64,000 nt of DNA from Phallusia fumigata. Taxonomy: Eukaryota > Chordata > Ascidiacea > Phlebobranchia > Ascidiidae. The DNA is taken from contig QXVZ01008153.1 of NCBI GenBank assembly GCA_008931825.1, positions 62,001 to 126,000 on the forward strand, in the 5' to 3' direction. Under the pieces are notes generated by a model, which was given only the letters and a program-made list of their open reading frames with translations, did not search any database and was not told the origin of the DNA. A program made the position numbers and the translations under genes. Shown one piece after another: positions 51,213-64,000 of the stretch; the first letter of the stretch is position 1, and each line of letters begins with the position of its first letter.

Positions 51213-52894
51213 CAGGTACACCGGGTAAGCCTAATCAAGTAGACGGTTTAAGATAGGCTTCTGATTATCTTCCTATCATCGCCAGCCTAAGTAATCACAC
51301 TAAGCATCCGGTCACGGAGATAGATTAGTGGTTGTCGAGTTAAGATCGGCTTGGGCCAGGTCCACCGCTGATTGCTGATATTGTGTCAGCGGTCCGCAGC
51401 CTGGTATTTATCTCGAAGTGGCCAGTGTCTCGTTTGGTTTTCGCGTAATATGACGTTGTTTAGTGGCGGTGACATATCCGGTGAACTTTCTTATTCAGCC
51501 GGAAACTACATGATTTCGATGTAATCATACACTTGCTTCTGCTTAAAAAAAGAAACACGGTTTCGATTCTGTTTAAATGCTAACACGGGTTCAAGAGGTG
51601 AAATAAGTTTGTTTTTGCAAACCAGTGACGTATTACAAGCTGTTGGAGAGGCAATATTGAAGCGCGACGTCACATACACGTTTGTACGATGTCATCATTT
51701 CTGTTGTGTCCTACTGCACAACTGAAAAATCATCAACATTCGTAGCTTTAGGCCTTCTAACTTCCATGGAGAAAAGGAATTCAGTCAAATTGTGTCCAAA
51801 AAAGTACCTATCTATTTCAGTACCGAACTTGGCACAGCGCCAGTGCGGAATTTAAATGTCAACGAACTAGTCACAAGTTGTTGGCAGTGACCTGATTAGC
51901 ATTTGTGTGTTGGTTGCAAGCCGCGGAAAGCACAAAAGGTCAGAAAATCCCGTTCCTACGTCGCCCGTAGTGTAAACTTGTGTAGAAGATTATAAACCTG
52001 GCTGAAGTGTGACTTCAGTGGCATCGGTGGCAGCGCAGTACGACACACAGGCCTATTGTGCCGTGTGTATCGCATCGCTTGTCAGCTGGATTACGCGGCT
52101 TTTTTACGCAACGCGGTTTGTGCAGGGCAACAAACAAACAACATCCAGACGTTCTCGTTCGACCGTCTCCGCTGGCACCACGTAAACAACAAAATAAATC
52201 TTTTAGGCAACGTCTCGCCGGCTACCTTTTCGGGCAAGAACGACTTGGAAGGTCTGTTTGCTGTGAATACGGAATTCAGACTTCGACTTCCCAGGAAGAC
52301 ACCACAGCAACAACGTTATCTGAACACAAACGCTTAAGGCTAGGCCAAGGTGCGCCGAGATGCCTGGGATTTTTTCAGTCGCACAGATCCGCTGCTGTTG
52401 CCTTGGCTTTTGTGTCGGCGATAATACTTTTTAAATGAAGCGCTGTGTGGACGGTGACCGTCGTCAGCTGTTAAGCATGTTTTTTGACTGCCACGTGCTT
52501 TTACACGTGGTTTGATATGCCAGCTGTTATTGTTAGCTTGGCTGGCGTGTTCGTCTCAGACACCAAACAAATGCGGTTTGTGCAGTCAGTTGCGACACCG
52601 TTTACGTCGACAAAAAACAAGACACACTATCTCGGTAGTTTTTTTTGAAACGAAGAGTTCGTTATTCGCGTATTTTTTTATAGGTGTTATTGTTGGCTCA
52701 ATATAGCTCGCCAAAGCGCAGCTATCGAAGGCACTGGGGTTTTCTTTTTGTTATCAGCTGCTTTACGTCTCCCCCCGCAGTTAGGCCACTATCTCGAACT
52801 CCTTAAACAGGTGTTGATAACGCTAGCATCTGTTTCTCAAAGTGGGTGATACTTGATGCAAATGTGAGCACGCAAAATGTTCTTTAGTGGGCAC

Positions 52895-52900
52895 TTTATT
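52895..52900 (-). promoter_or_regulatory. Possible poly(A) signal AATAAA for the SPSB gene
   Basis: AATAAA on the minus strand lies about 600 bases past the stop of the SPSB gene. It implies a long 3' untranslated region. Other signals cannot be excluded. Confidence 0.3.
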
Positions 52901-52998
52901 AAGTGGGAAAGGAATAAAAAGAAAAAACAAGAATTGCCGAAGTTAAAAACGTTTTCGAGGGTGCGTAGCAAGGCAAAGAACAAAAACAATAACGTTAG

Positions 52999-53021
52999 AA
53001 AAATAATAATAATAATAATAA
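52999..53021. repeat. Short ATA/TAA microsatellite
   Basis: A run of aataataataataataataa lies in what is probably the 3' untranslated region of the SPSB gene. Confidence 0.7.
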
Positions 53022-53498
53022 CGACAGCATAGGGGGGAAATCGGCGCAACAGCTAATTGGTTATGTTTGTGCTGTTTTCCCGGCATATATGTGAGAGTAT
53101 AAGTAAAAATTCGGGAACGTGCCTCTTCGTGCGGCTTAAGTAAAAACTGGGTAGTGCATGCACAGTTACAATCATTCTTAAGCATAAAACTTCACGTTAA
53201 AACAGGTTACGTTACATCGTTTCGGCCGCAAGTCAAGCGTCAAGCGATTCTGTTCGGGTTAAAACATCTTCCTAGCATACCGTTTTAGAAACCAGTAGAA
53301 GCGTGGGACATTATCTTCCTGGCGATATTGCACATCGGTTTCTGAGGAGCGCCGAGAAATAAACAGGGCAAAAAGAAGAACAACAATAACAACATCGAGA
53401 AACAGTTTGGTGGGACCTTTGGGGGAATAATGCTAAGCACCGTTTTGGGGTCCGCGAAGCGGCTGCGGAAAGGCCGACAACATAACGCGGTGATTTGA

Positions 53499-55457
53499 TC
53501 ACCGGTAGAGAATGTATTCCTTTAAGAGGTGTGGCAAAGGCAGCTCGCTGACTTCTTGTAAATGCTTTTGTCCCACCGACATGCGGATTCGTCGACGACA
53601 GAGTTCTGCGAGGGGAAGGGGCGCAGCTGTAAAGAGAAGAGATGGACGTTAATTAGGTGGCAAGGTGGCAGTTCAGACATAGGTGCAATTAAGTGTCTGG
53701 GCCAGTTCCTTCTAAAAGGTGTTTACCAACAATTACCAACGTCAGTGGATTAAGAGTAGGCCGGTTTTGGATAATCCCTTGGCGAGGGCCACGTTTTGGA
53801 TCGTCTACATATCAGCCCAGACAAGCGATTATACATAATCACAAGCGCTAAATACCATAAACTGTATCAACTGGGTGTGAAGTGCAAATTAGGCAACGTT
53901 TCACGGTCCGCTAGGGTGCTGGCTGTTCAATATCTTGTGAGTAACGGCACGTCTACTATTTTAGGCCACAGTCGGACGAAAAACAGTTTGCCAGCGCCGC
54001 CTACCGTGACGTGTGACGTAACAACGCCTGTGTTGCGTAACAAACAAGTCGTTGCGAGATTCATAAGTTTGCCGTCACAAACAACACACTTGTCTGCGCT
54101 ATCCACATTACTGTAAATGCTCGACTATTATGTTTTTCGCTTTATCGCTTTATCGCTATGTGCCATCACTGCCGCCGGCTGTTCTGCGCTTCAAGTGCCG
54201 TGTTCGCGGACTGGAGGTTTAGCTCAAATAAATATACAACAAAGATGGTGTACTTACGATCAAGGCCGTTGATGTATCGGATGCCAACTTCGCAATGGCC
54301 CCAAACACAGCTGATCACGGGGTACAACGTCTTCCCTTTAAGTCCACGGAAGGCTACTCCCAGGTATTGCTTGTCAGCTACGAAGCTCAGTGTGCCTTCG
54401 TCCATGTCCAGCACGACAAGCACTTTCTCGGGCACCACAAAGTTTTCGTCGGATTCGAGAAAGGCGGGGTAGGTTTTCTTTTCGTTCCGGTGCACTTTGC
54501 CACCGTGGAAAAGCTTGTTCCTGCCTAGGTCCCAGCCCCAGGATTCGTTGTTCTGGCCTACCAGTGAGCGGTAACCCATACAGGTGAGCGGTGCTTCGCT
54601 GGTACACACGCCTACCATTGCGTGTGTTCCACGCTGCCTCGTATTCCAGGTTACCTCCCAACAATGGAGTCCTCGGGAGTAACCGACTTTACCACGGGCA
54701 CCGTCGGTGGACTGCGCCACAGGATGTCTATGCATGATAAGATCGCCTTCTTTCACGAACACGTTGATGCTCTTATCCTCTGAATTCCAGCCGTGCTGCT
54801 TCTGTACGTCTGACCCGACAGCAGGCATGTCGAGAAGCACGTCCAGTCTGCGTAGGCAATATAAATAGTTCAGTACAGTGCGGGCTGTTTGCACCGTGCT
54901 ACGAAATGCTGCATAGCTGGTTTGCACAAAGTCCAACTGCTAGAACTTGTGCCAGGCCTAGACATGAATTTACTTGTGCCTCAAACAGCGCACTACTTCC
55001 TTTAAAGGACTAAAATCAAATCCTTGACACATTACTACAACGTTTACACATCGCCACTACGTTTTGTGGCATGTGAAATGCAAAGCCACACTTCCGTTTA
55101 CATCACGTAAACGCCCAACACTTCTATTTGCTTACATCATGTTTACATGGCAGCGAAGTAGACAGCGAATTAAACTGCTCGATTAGGACATTCAGTAAGT
55201 GAAACAGCAGATTTGAGTACTGACCTGTGTGGACACTCCGACTGCATACCAGATGCTGAATATCGGTTTGCGTGACCGTGATTCGTATTCCTTCTGTGAT
55301 GACCATCACGGTTGCTGTGTCTTCGACTGCGCTTTGGTGGGGAGGTAACGTCTCTTGTACCATTGCGGTTTCCGACTGATGCATGTCGGAGAGCTGTGCG
55401 AGCTATCAGAGGCTCGATGAACGGCAAACGCCTGTCACTGGATGCTTTCTGGCCCAT
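53499..55457 (-). CDS. SPSB1: SPRY domain- and SOCS box-containing protein, SPSB1/SPSB4 type, complete, 3 exons
   Basis: SPSB proteins bind substrates through the SPRY domain and recruit Elongin B/C and Cullin-5 through the SOCS box for ubiquitylation; vertebrate members target inducible nitric oxide synthase and Par-4. Exons, in transcript order: 55225-55457, 54258-54847, 53499-53626. Each has GT-AG borders, and they join in frame to 316 residues (human SPSB1 is 273). The start MGQK matches the vertebrate proteins. Residues 5-78 are a longer, basic, His/Asn/Arg-rich stretch with no counterpart. The SPRY domain (about 80-262) shows [38 protein letters not shown] and [10 protein letters not shown]. 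The SOCS box is in the last exon: [10 protein letters not shown], then [15 protein letters not shown] at the C-terminus. SPSB1 and SPSB4 cannot be told apart. A TATA-like element lies about 135 bases upstream of the ATG. Confidence 0.95.
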
Positions 55458-55591
55458 TATTTCTGCTCTGTTGTAGTGTAACTCCTCTCAAAACTCTGGA
55501 AGGGTAATTAATCTCTTGCTGATGTCGCTTGGCTTCTTTACTGTAGTGTCGCTGCTTTGAAACTGCTTGGTCCCTCAGCGGCGTGGCAGCG

Positions 55592-55599
55592 TATAAATA
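55592..55599 (-). promoter_or_regulatory. Possible TATA box of the SPSB gene
   Basis: On the minus strand this reads TATTTATA, about 135 bases before the ATG, which would place transcription start around 55560. The plus-strand reading TATAAATA is an equally good match, so the direction is uncertain. Confidence 0.35.
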
Positions 55600-58500
55600 G
55601 CGACGCGCTCTGTTGAAAAAAGAAAAAAAGCTGTGACGTGGGAGCTACGTCAGAACGCAAGCTAGAAAGAGAGAGAGACTGGCATGCGCGCGTGATCTCG
55701 CAACGCAGTAAACAGAAACGAAACTGCATGAGAAGGGCCACCCAGTCCCTTTATCGGATGACCAGTTAAGACGTTTATCGCGACTTTGGGGTGCAAATAG
55801 GATTGTTGTGGTTTGAGTGAACAAACGCCGGACCGGCTGCCTCTGGACTTTCTCCTCACGATCAAGCTGCGTTGGTGCGAGGAACAGAACGCGTTCTCAG
55901 CATCAAACGCCGCTGGCGATGCATAATTGCTAATCCGCCGATCACAGAACAATCGGCGACCCGCGAAAATAAGGACTTCCAAAAAGCGATTATTTTTTTC
56001 TTGAGCGCGCTGGTACCCCCGGTGTTAGCTAGAATCTCGTCGCAATAAGTCAATTAAATGTTTCTTACAATGCAGTTACCAGCAATTTGCCCCGCAGTTT
56101 CGCCTGGAAAACGCGCAAAGGGCGAAATCACGACAGCTGTTAGTTTTCAACTCGCCCAAAGGTATTACGATACCATAGGCGCCATATGCCACTGGGAGAG
56201 ATTTAACTCGCATTTAGACCTTTGGTATCCGGTGATAAGATTTATACTGTCTAGCTTCTTAAAACTTTGCGATTTTTAACAATGTTTTTGTTTTAACGTG
56301 AATGTGACTGCAAACAAAAGGCAAAAACTTTGTAATCGTTTTCTAGTTGCAATTATATTTCTACAATTTCAAAGATGTACTGGGAAATTTGGCACCAAGC
56401 AAAGTAATGAAGGTAATAATCACTGCGCCCCGCCTTTCGCATGAAAATCTGTTGCGCCGTAATGCTGACCAGTCGTTTCCTGACAGGCCTAGAGGCTAGA
56501 CAAAGCAGAAGACCGGGCATATTTCTGTCGCTTTTCAATGTTTAACCAAGAGTTTCAGTCGTGGCAACCGGAAACGCCAGTCCAGTGGCCGGTCGGGTGA
56601 TTTTGTCGCTACAGCGCTCCCAAATTCCATTCTGACGTCACGGGGCGCAAAAACAAGCGTCCGACACTCGAAGAAAGTGGGTCAGCGCTCACTGACAAAC
56701 ACCGGCAGGGGCGAGGCAGGTTAAACACGGATAAGAGAAGGGGAAACAGCGCGGCTACAGGCCGTTAAACCCACCAGGAACGGTAGGAACGACGGACGTG
56801 CGGGCAGACAGCGATAAACAAAATCCCGGCATCGAACGCAAAAAATGCGTCGCAGCTTTTCAAGAATTGGCGGGCCGTGTCAAAAATTAGGCGCATTGTG
56901 ACGTAGGCGCGTCACGCTGTGACGTCATCGGCACATTTTGCCGGGTGGCAGGGGTAAACGAGTATAACATTGCAATCACGCGCGTATAAAGTGAGGGAAA
57001 CGGATAGAAGGCGATGTCAGTGGGGGACTGGCAACTTTGGTGACCGTTGTGTACAAAATTAGTTTTAAAAACTAGATACAGTGGATGACTGCATAACACT
57101 ACTAGATTTGGTTTTATACATAGCAAATTTGGCTAAAATATTCTGTTACAAACCAAGGTCATGGGTTATTGGGAAATACACCACACTTGTATTTAACGGT
57201 TGAATGACACATTTTTATATGTCACCTAGTCGCAGACATTTTACTGATGATCAGGCAGTTGTGTTGATTTGATGAAACTAAACTATTCTTCCACAACCTT
57301 TTTTGGTGTTCCGCCTTACAAATATGGAAACGAATCGAATGTAGGCAAACATGAAAATGCCAGCCAGTACTTCCGCCTTCTGTTTTCAAGACTAGGCGCC
57401 TAACTGTGTTCTACCAACCGATTTTGCCTTGGAATGGATTAAAAAGCATTTATGTTGGCACCCTTTTTTGCTTTAACTGTATTAGCTATTAGGTACATTT
57501 TGCACATAGAAATCAGGCACAAAACGCAAAGTTTAATTTTCAAACAAGACTACATCCTTAACACAAGGCTGTCAACGTTTACAGGGGCTAAATTTACAGT
57601 TAGGATATTTTTACGAATTTTGGTAGAAATTTAACCTAAGTACACTATTGCAACACATCACAGCCAAACTTTTTCAAAAACTTTCCACAGCTGAGTTACG
57701 ACTTGAGCACGTGCAAAGCCTAAATTCCCCTTAGGTACTTACGTTTAACCCCGCGTAGAGGCAAACAAAGCAAAGTTCAGACACTAGAGCTGGCCATACG
57801 CTCGCAGCGTGTATTGGTTCGTCGTGAATGGAAGCCTAGTGGAAAATTTTGGCGCTTCGCTTCTCAGACTGCTCATGGTATACAGCGAAACGACGGGCTT
57901 TGTGAATTATTAACGGCCAACACGCGCAACTGCGGTTAATAACAACAAAGCATCACGTTGCAATGTTGTTTGTTATATGCTTGGTATTTTAAATATTCGA
58001 CCTTCAAAAACCATAATTTTGATACTAAACAGTAGTGAATATGACAAATTTTTGCAGTCAGCTTTCTAGCATAGAAATTGGCCCTTCTCCGTAGAATTGA
58101 CTGCGGCGAACCAACTTTGATTTATACATAGTCACATTTACAGCGTATAAAGTATCCCTAACCCACTGTAATTTATGTAACGTGGAACGAATTGTTATCC
58201 AATTGAAAGACCGACTGAAGTACTTCTCGCAAAGACTTTTACAGCGCACGTTGGTACCCAAAGTCGCAGTGATGTTGACACAAACGTTGCAACCTATCTT
58301 CTCTGTGCCAGCCTTACAAGTTTTACAGCACGTGCTAGCGGACTGGGATTATGTCCAAAAAACAGCCCTTGTCTTTAACAATGGCGAAACACAATTACTG
58401 CACAATCTTACCTTCAAATCTGCGACCACGTGCTTTCAGTTGAATTGACAGTTGAGGTCAAAACTTCTAAGTTTTAAACTGAAAGCTTAAGCACTAAAAA

Positions 58501-61500
58501 CGCCACGTCTCTCTACTAGAGTACAAAACGGTATGGTGGCTACGTTAGCTAGACACCCGGTTTTAGCGGCAAAGAAATTTTCCATTACGTCACGTTGCAT
58601 ACCGTGATGAATCCGCGCCGTCGAGGGAGCGACAAATTGCAAAAAGAAACAAGAAAGAGCGCACGGCGCGTATCGATTGATGCCCGCCGCGTAGTAAGGA
58701 ACTACACGGCGAATCAAAATTTAGTTTAAGGAACTTCCTTGGCAAATAACTGCCCAAAATGAACGTATTAGGGAGTTGTTGACAATAGTTGTGTTACAAT
58801 GTCACTGTGGTACAAACACACAGATTGACAAAAGTTTTGTACAAAGACGAGCAGCCAGTTAAAAATTTGCAATGTCTTCTCAAGTTATTTATATATGACC
58901 GGTTCCATAAACAAAATAAATTTCTGATTAAATTAGACATATTATTGAACCTTCTGTGTTAACAAAAATCGTTGCTTGGATAGAATGCTTAGTTTTCATA
59001 AAAATTAACCATTGATCTGTGAGAATATTGCAGCCACACCTGTGCAATTATTCTGTGCAAAAATACATTTAAAGTTTGATACGCCCTATGTATATTTTGA
59101 CCAGTGTGGAGGGGCAGTCTAATTACCGGACAAGCGCTTGCTCGCGGCGCAAGTAATGGAATGTTGCCTTTGAAAGGATTTGTACGTGAATAGGACTATT
59201 TCAATTAAGCCTGTTACCCCAAATCGTTGCAATCATAATCGTTTAGTTATCCCCTGAGCAGGATGTCCGCAAATCGCCTTTGCACGCATCAAAACAAGTT
59301 TCTTGTGCAGGGGGGCGTTGCCGACGGTGTGTTGATCCTTGAAACGCACCCAGCAAGTCAACAAGTCGCGGTCACGTGGTATAGATGTACAGCTCGCGTG
59401 TTTGCAGATCGAATGCCTGTTTGCTGTGGTAGGGTGTCTACACATATTGTGACTTGGTTACAACCATTAGGAATTCAATAATTGTATGTTACAAAATAGG
59501 TTTTCTCAAAGGATTTTGTAAGTACTGTTTTACAAAAGAATAGAATCATGAAACCTTTAAAGCTAACGTATTTAGATCCCTCGATTTTTTCAATCAAACG
59601 ACGTGCATTTTCCGGTTTTGTCGTGCTGGCAAATATATACAATAACCAACCCCTCTATTTGTAAATATTTTATGGCGAATGGGTTGCAACTGCAGGAAAG
59701 GGTTGATATACGAACGGTGTCCTTGCGGCAAATTTACAATCACCTTTGCCATTGCAATGATTTCAAACGGTTTTTTTGTCAATGAGTAACCTTTTTGAAG
59801 GACATCTGCTGATAGTTCCAAATATATCATCACATATAGCCTATGGTATTTTAACCCAAACGAGTCCAACGAAATTGAAATCACTTTCTGTTTCTCAATT
59901 GCAGATTTTTTTGGTACATTTAGAAACAGTTGCAAAATCATCATGAAAATTCACAGTAAAAACGATTTACCCACATCATGGAGCAAGATTGTAAAATACT
60001 GGTGTTATAGATTGTGGAACATGTTTTTTTTATAGGCATTATGCATTTGATTACTACTTGTGTAAAAGGAATTGGTGCATTTGGTCTTATAAGGTATGTC
60101 ATTACTGTTGGTCTTTGGACGCGTATTGATAACCTTAAAATACACTTGATTCCTTGTAACGCACATTAATGCTTTTTTGTGGAGACATTCACTGGTTGTA
60201 CAGAGTTGTGTCCAAACATCACTACATGAGCTAATGGTATTTGTGTGTTTGTGTTATCGAGGAAACACACACGGCCTTCCGCTTAATTCGTTCGGGCAGG
60301 CAAACACCAGACAAGTCACGTGACAAGCCGATGGGGACTGCAAACACTTTCCATTTCATCCGAAGCCACCGGCCAACATCAAGCTGGGCATTCCCGTGAA
60401 TCCAAAGGCCGCAAAACGCATCTGCGAACTTGGCGAGTCGCCAAGAATGCTAGGAATTTGTTTCAGGAACAAATTGACCTCGGACATGTTTTATTGCCAC
60501 TTGACACAAAGGTATTTGCAGAGAAGTGGGAAATTTACAACGAAAGTGTTCACACTCGAACAGACTTACCCACTTTTGTTGTATACACATCGCTTGATGC
60601 TCGGATACAGGCAAAATGTCTTTTGCGGAAACTGAACAAAACACATTAATTAAAAAGCGAAATAAAACCAAATCTTGTCGGACTGGAGGTACAACTCACT
60701 TGAAACGTTCGGTCGTTCGCACGGTCTTATACGCTCGGGAGATCTGCTTTAAACGTTAAGGCGCGTGTATTAAACGATTCTGAATAATAACCACGAATTT
60801 CAGTATGAGTCACGGTCCTAAATCCGCGTCAACTGCGTGCAGAACAAAAGCCTGAATGACAAGCCAGTTTCGATACGATACAGTCCTATCTTATTACATA
60901 TCCATCAGTCACAGTATTTGTTTACAGCAGTGACCCAACAATGTGCAGCAACGAGGGCATTTCCCGCAACAATCACCTTGCACCGGAAACGGCGGTACCT
61001 TAGTCATCGTCCAGAATTGAGGAGCAGTTCCTTTATGACCGGTATGTGGAAATTCCCGTTTTACAGTTTCTTAGAAATCTTTGAATTCAAAAGCCAAGCT
61101 CTCTACCCGGATGTGACCTGTAGAGGCTCGAATAACCAGTATTGATCGCAGGCGGTAATCAAATACATACCATCGTCACTTGCGGTTGTTCCTATAGCAA
61201 GAAGTGGCTCTAATAAGCTTCCACGCACGCTAATATGTGATGGCTCACGCGTCAAAATGTTGATTTCGACGCCAAAACTGACGTCGGTTGCGTAAGGTGT
61301 GGGATTAAACACCTGCATCGGCCCTCAAGTGCTGTGGGTGTTAATTGCTGCGCTGTGGGTTGTAAACTATATCGGGAAGCGCCATTAAACATAATGTGCT
61401 GTTCCTTAACATGCATAACTTACGTAACTACAGTACACAGTCAAAAAGCATACCGCAAACGCTTAGGAAACATTTATGTATTTACAGACGACACTTGTGT

Positions 61501-64000
61501 GAATCGAGCTTGTATTAAATCGCACTTATCCGAAGTACCTTCCGAATCTTAGCGATTTCGGATACTTGCGACAAAACGTACTGCATATCTTTAATTATGA
61601 TGAAATAATATCAAGTTGTTGACGTCTGTGTGTAGATGAAATACTAATTACCTGCATAACACGGAAGGCCGAACTTTGCTCTGGTGTTTCAAATTTGACA
61701 GCCGAGGTATCCGGCTATCGAACGATTGAACCTACCGAACGGCGTTTTTCTGTGGTCATGTCAGGTAAAGTTGAAAAACTATGTAGGCCTGACCGGTTTA
61801 TGTCAATACCTAACGACCGAAATAAAATCCCAGCATACCGTTGCCAAAGGGCAGCCAACGTAATTGCCATCTTTTTAGGTGTAGTCTATCTAGTCTACAA
61901 TTCAAAATTGGGCAGTGGTTATGGTCCCCTTTCGCAGTGTAGCGGCGGAGACAGGATATAAATTTCAAACACAATCGTTGTTGCATACTTCCCATCGTCA
62001 GCTACAAGTCAACTCTCTTCATGAGCCCCACCTTCGGAAGTTACGCAAATCTTTTCCATAGGGCGAAATTTTTGATGTTTGTTTATCTTATCAGGACAAA
62101 ACTATTTAAAATTTGATAGCTCAGGACTTCATGTGACCTCCGTGCCAAAAAGCAGAAAGAATCGATTACCTCAGAACACACAAAGTTACTGAAAAACCCA
62201 ATTAATACCTTGTGAAACTAACGATGATTTGCATGTCGTCGTCACGAATTTCGCCAAAACTTAGCATGGGCGTTAGAAAGTGAGAAACGTCATCGGGGAG
62301 AGCCCCTATTTGGAAAACGCAGTGCACGCCGCAGTGATGACCGCTTTCACGAGCAACAAGGCGCGCTGTGTAAGAAACGACAGAGCGACTGCAACTCGTG
62401 TGTATTCAAATGATCTGTTTTGCGTATACACTTCATGTATGCAGGAAACGCGCACGTTTACACAGAACCGCCTGTTTAATATTCAAATTTGTTCGGGTAG
62501 TTGAGGGGATGCTCTGAATTCATGGGTTACGTGGTTTCCGTTGTGCAAGGCGTTTTGGGTTAGTTTTTCGGACAGTGGGAAAAACCTTTCGATGTGTGCG
62601 AGGTACTTTTTTTGCTTTAAGGGTCTCTTTAGTCCGATTAAAGTAAAAAGTAGGAAGATGAGACAGAGGGGATTGGTAGCATTTCAGGCTTAATAGTCTA
62701 ATAATGCAGGTTTATTTGCATGCGGTTGGTTTCCTGGTCACTTCGGCGCTTGGTGGTCTGTTTTGTTTGTAATCTTTATACTTAATGGGACTTCTTGAAT
62801 GACACATGTTCACTTTGCGTCCACAATCGAACGTGCCGCCACGCCATATGGTATGAATAAGCGAAGAACAATGGCCCGTACCTTACAACCAACACGTTAC
62901 AATTTACACCGCACACGCACTATCACCATGACTTCAACAGTATCACATTTCACCTCAAGGGCTGTTATGAACCTGTGTAAGGCATCGGCTGTTGTTCGTC
63001 AACTTCCACCTGCTCGACACAAACGTGTTGGCCGGTTACCATGCGTTCCACCAGCAACTGTGCCATAGGTCTGCACGGCTGTTGGGTCACGTGCAGCTGT
63101 TTCCAAGTCGTTGTGACGTAGCGCTCGTCGGGCTCAGAGCTGGTGAATTGTGGCCAAACGTGGTCAGGCTGAATTACACTCCGTCCTGCGTAAAGTTAAA
63201 AACTTGTTACCGTGCGCAGCTTCGCAAAGGTATAGTCAATCGTGCCAAATAATTCGTCGACCGCATATGCTCGCTAGGAAACCAGCTCAATGGGTGTTAA
63301 GTACACGTTTTAATGAAACGTTTTTTGCCAGTCTATTTTAGCTTGTGCATAAGAAACAATAAAAAAAAGGACAGAACATGCAACCCCATTTTAGTTGAAT
63401 TTCAACGTTACTTGAAGCTCAAAGTGACACTTGACGTTTTTGGCTGGCAAAGATGCAGCATGCCCTTCTATGGGTGACGTCACTCTACGTCAGACAGCGG
63501 TCAAAGGTATTTTGGTTCGCAAGTTCGACACTGCACGTGCGATGCTGCCTGCGTGAGGTGTCAATGGCACAAACACAAAAACACGCTATTCAAACACCAA
63601 GCTTGCGCATATGACTGAGCATGTTTGTATTGAACGTAATGAAACATGCCACGGTTACACCGCTTTGCTGACGCAGGTATCTTGCGCAAAAAGCATTGCA
63701 ACGTCTTTGCCCAGTAACCTTGAGCATTAGAATGCAAATGTTTTGTTCTTGTTTATTTTCTCGCAATGTCGCAGAAATACGAGGATACGTAAGTTTCGAA
63801 AGCTGGATAAAAACTGTGATTATGTCCTTTAGTTGTTTGTTTTAGCCTTTAACGTACGACTGACAACATCACCAAGCGATTTCTAACGTGGGGTAAACGC
63901 CCAACAAGTTGGCAATTTAAAACTTGGGGACAATTCAATTTAATAAGGGACGAAAACTTTACGTGTTCCATTATAACTTTTACATAAAAACAGTAGAAAC
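55600..64000. other. Intergenic region right of the SPSB gene without a recognisable gene
   Basis: The first kilobase is relatively GC-rich and is likely 5' regulatory DNA of the SPSB gene, with TGACGTCA at 56633 and 56920. Farther right I find no conserved protein, RNA gene or clear transposon. The open frames at 58182-58448, 60320-60649, 61103-61318 and 62992-63252 show no family features or convincing splice borders. A further TGACGTCA lies at 63475. Confidence 0.4.

Larger units (their letters stand above)
42331..52890. other. Long intergenic region without a recognisable gene
   Basis: This lies between the 3' ends of the TLC array (plus) and the SPSB gene (minus). I recognised no conserved protein on either strand. 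It contains a possible transposon terminus (43443-43482), a pyrimidine-rich tract (44820-45070), a short perfect hairpin (45672-45700), a 24-base direct repeat (51151-51212) and several TGACGTCA palindromes (47322, 47335, 49282, 49703, 50579). The open frames at 50233-50619 and 52058-52438 lack motifs and were not accepted as genes. Confidence 0.45.

Noticed and set aside
60320-60649. 109-codon plus-strand open frame with an overlapping second frame
   Set aside because: There is no recognisable domain, and two frames are open at once, which points to low stop density and not to coding constraint.
1-64000. CRISPR arrays, bacterial operons, rRNA genes, retroviral, Polinton or toxin remains
   Set aside because: None was seen. 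The window is animal nuclear DNA with spliced genes and small DNA transposons only.

Overview
The window reads as a stretch of animal nuclear DNA, AT-rich by eye. It carries spliced genes with GT-AG introns of a few hundred to about 2,500 bases, short 5' leaders, and small DNA transposons lying in introns. The proteins are most like deuterostome family members: a 501-residue PRP19, a PACE4/PC5-type convertase and an SPSB protein. Compact genes, splice-acceptor-like tracts directly before start codons and the (AACTC)n-tailed short repeats fit an ascidian tunicate (Ciona-like). This is an inference from style and gene content, not a proven identification.

Layout. 1-14,807: no recognisable gene; repeats only, plus one GC-rich exon-like patch near 8.9 kb. 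14,808-27,317 (minus): a complete 17-exon subtilisin-like proprotein convertase of the PCSK5/PCSK6 type, 945 residues, with prodomain, catalytic triad, P domain, furin-type Cys-rich repeats and PLAC domain. 27,318-29,365: intergenic. 29,527-35,238 (minus): a complete 12-exon PRPF19 (U-box, coiled coil, WD40), including one probable GC-AG intron and a first intron that holds a small inverted-repeat transposon split by an assembly gap. About 36,744-42,330 (plus): a tandem array of single-exon TLC-domain genes related to TLCD1/TLCD2. It has two intact copies, one copy with a premature stop and one 3' fragment. 42,243-52,890: no recognisable gene. 53,499-55,457 (minus): a 3-exon SPRY/SOCS-box gene of the SPSB1/SPSB4 type. 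55,600-64,000: no recognisable gene.

The four loci do not form a pathway. PCSK6-like acts in the secretory route, PRPF19 in the spliceosome and ubiquitin ligation, the TLC proteins in membranes, and SPSB as a substrate adaptor for cullin-RING ligases. The most informative observations are the mosaic TLC array (gene conversion, pseudogenisation, shared stop-codon hairpin), the exact 237-base duplication around a single n at 34,681, the GC-AG intron in PRPF19, an unusual glycosylatable tail on the convertase, and an apparent excess of the palindrome TGACGTCA in non-coding DNA. I found no retroviral, Polinton or toxin remains, no rRNA or tRNA gene and no CRISPR array. I did not find a clearly new biological system.
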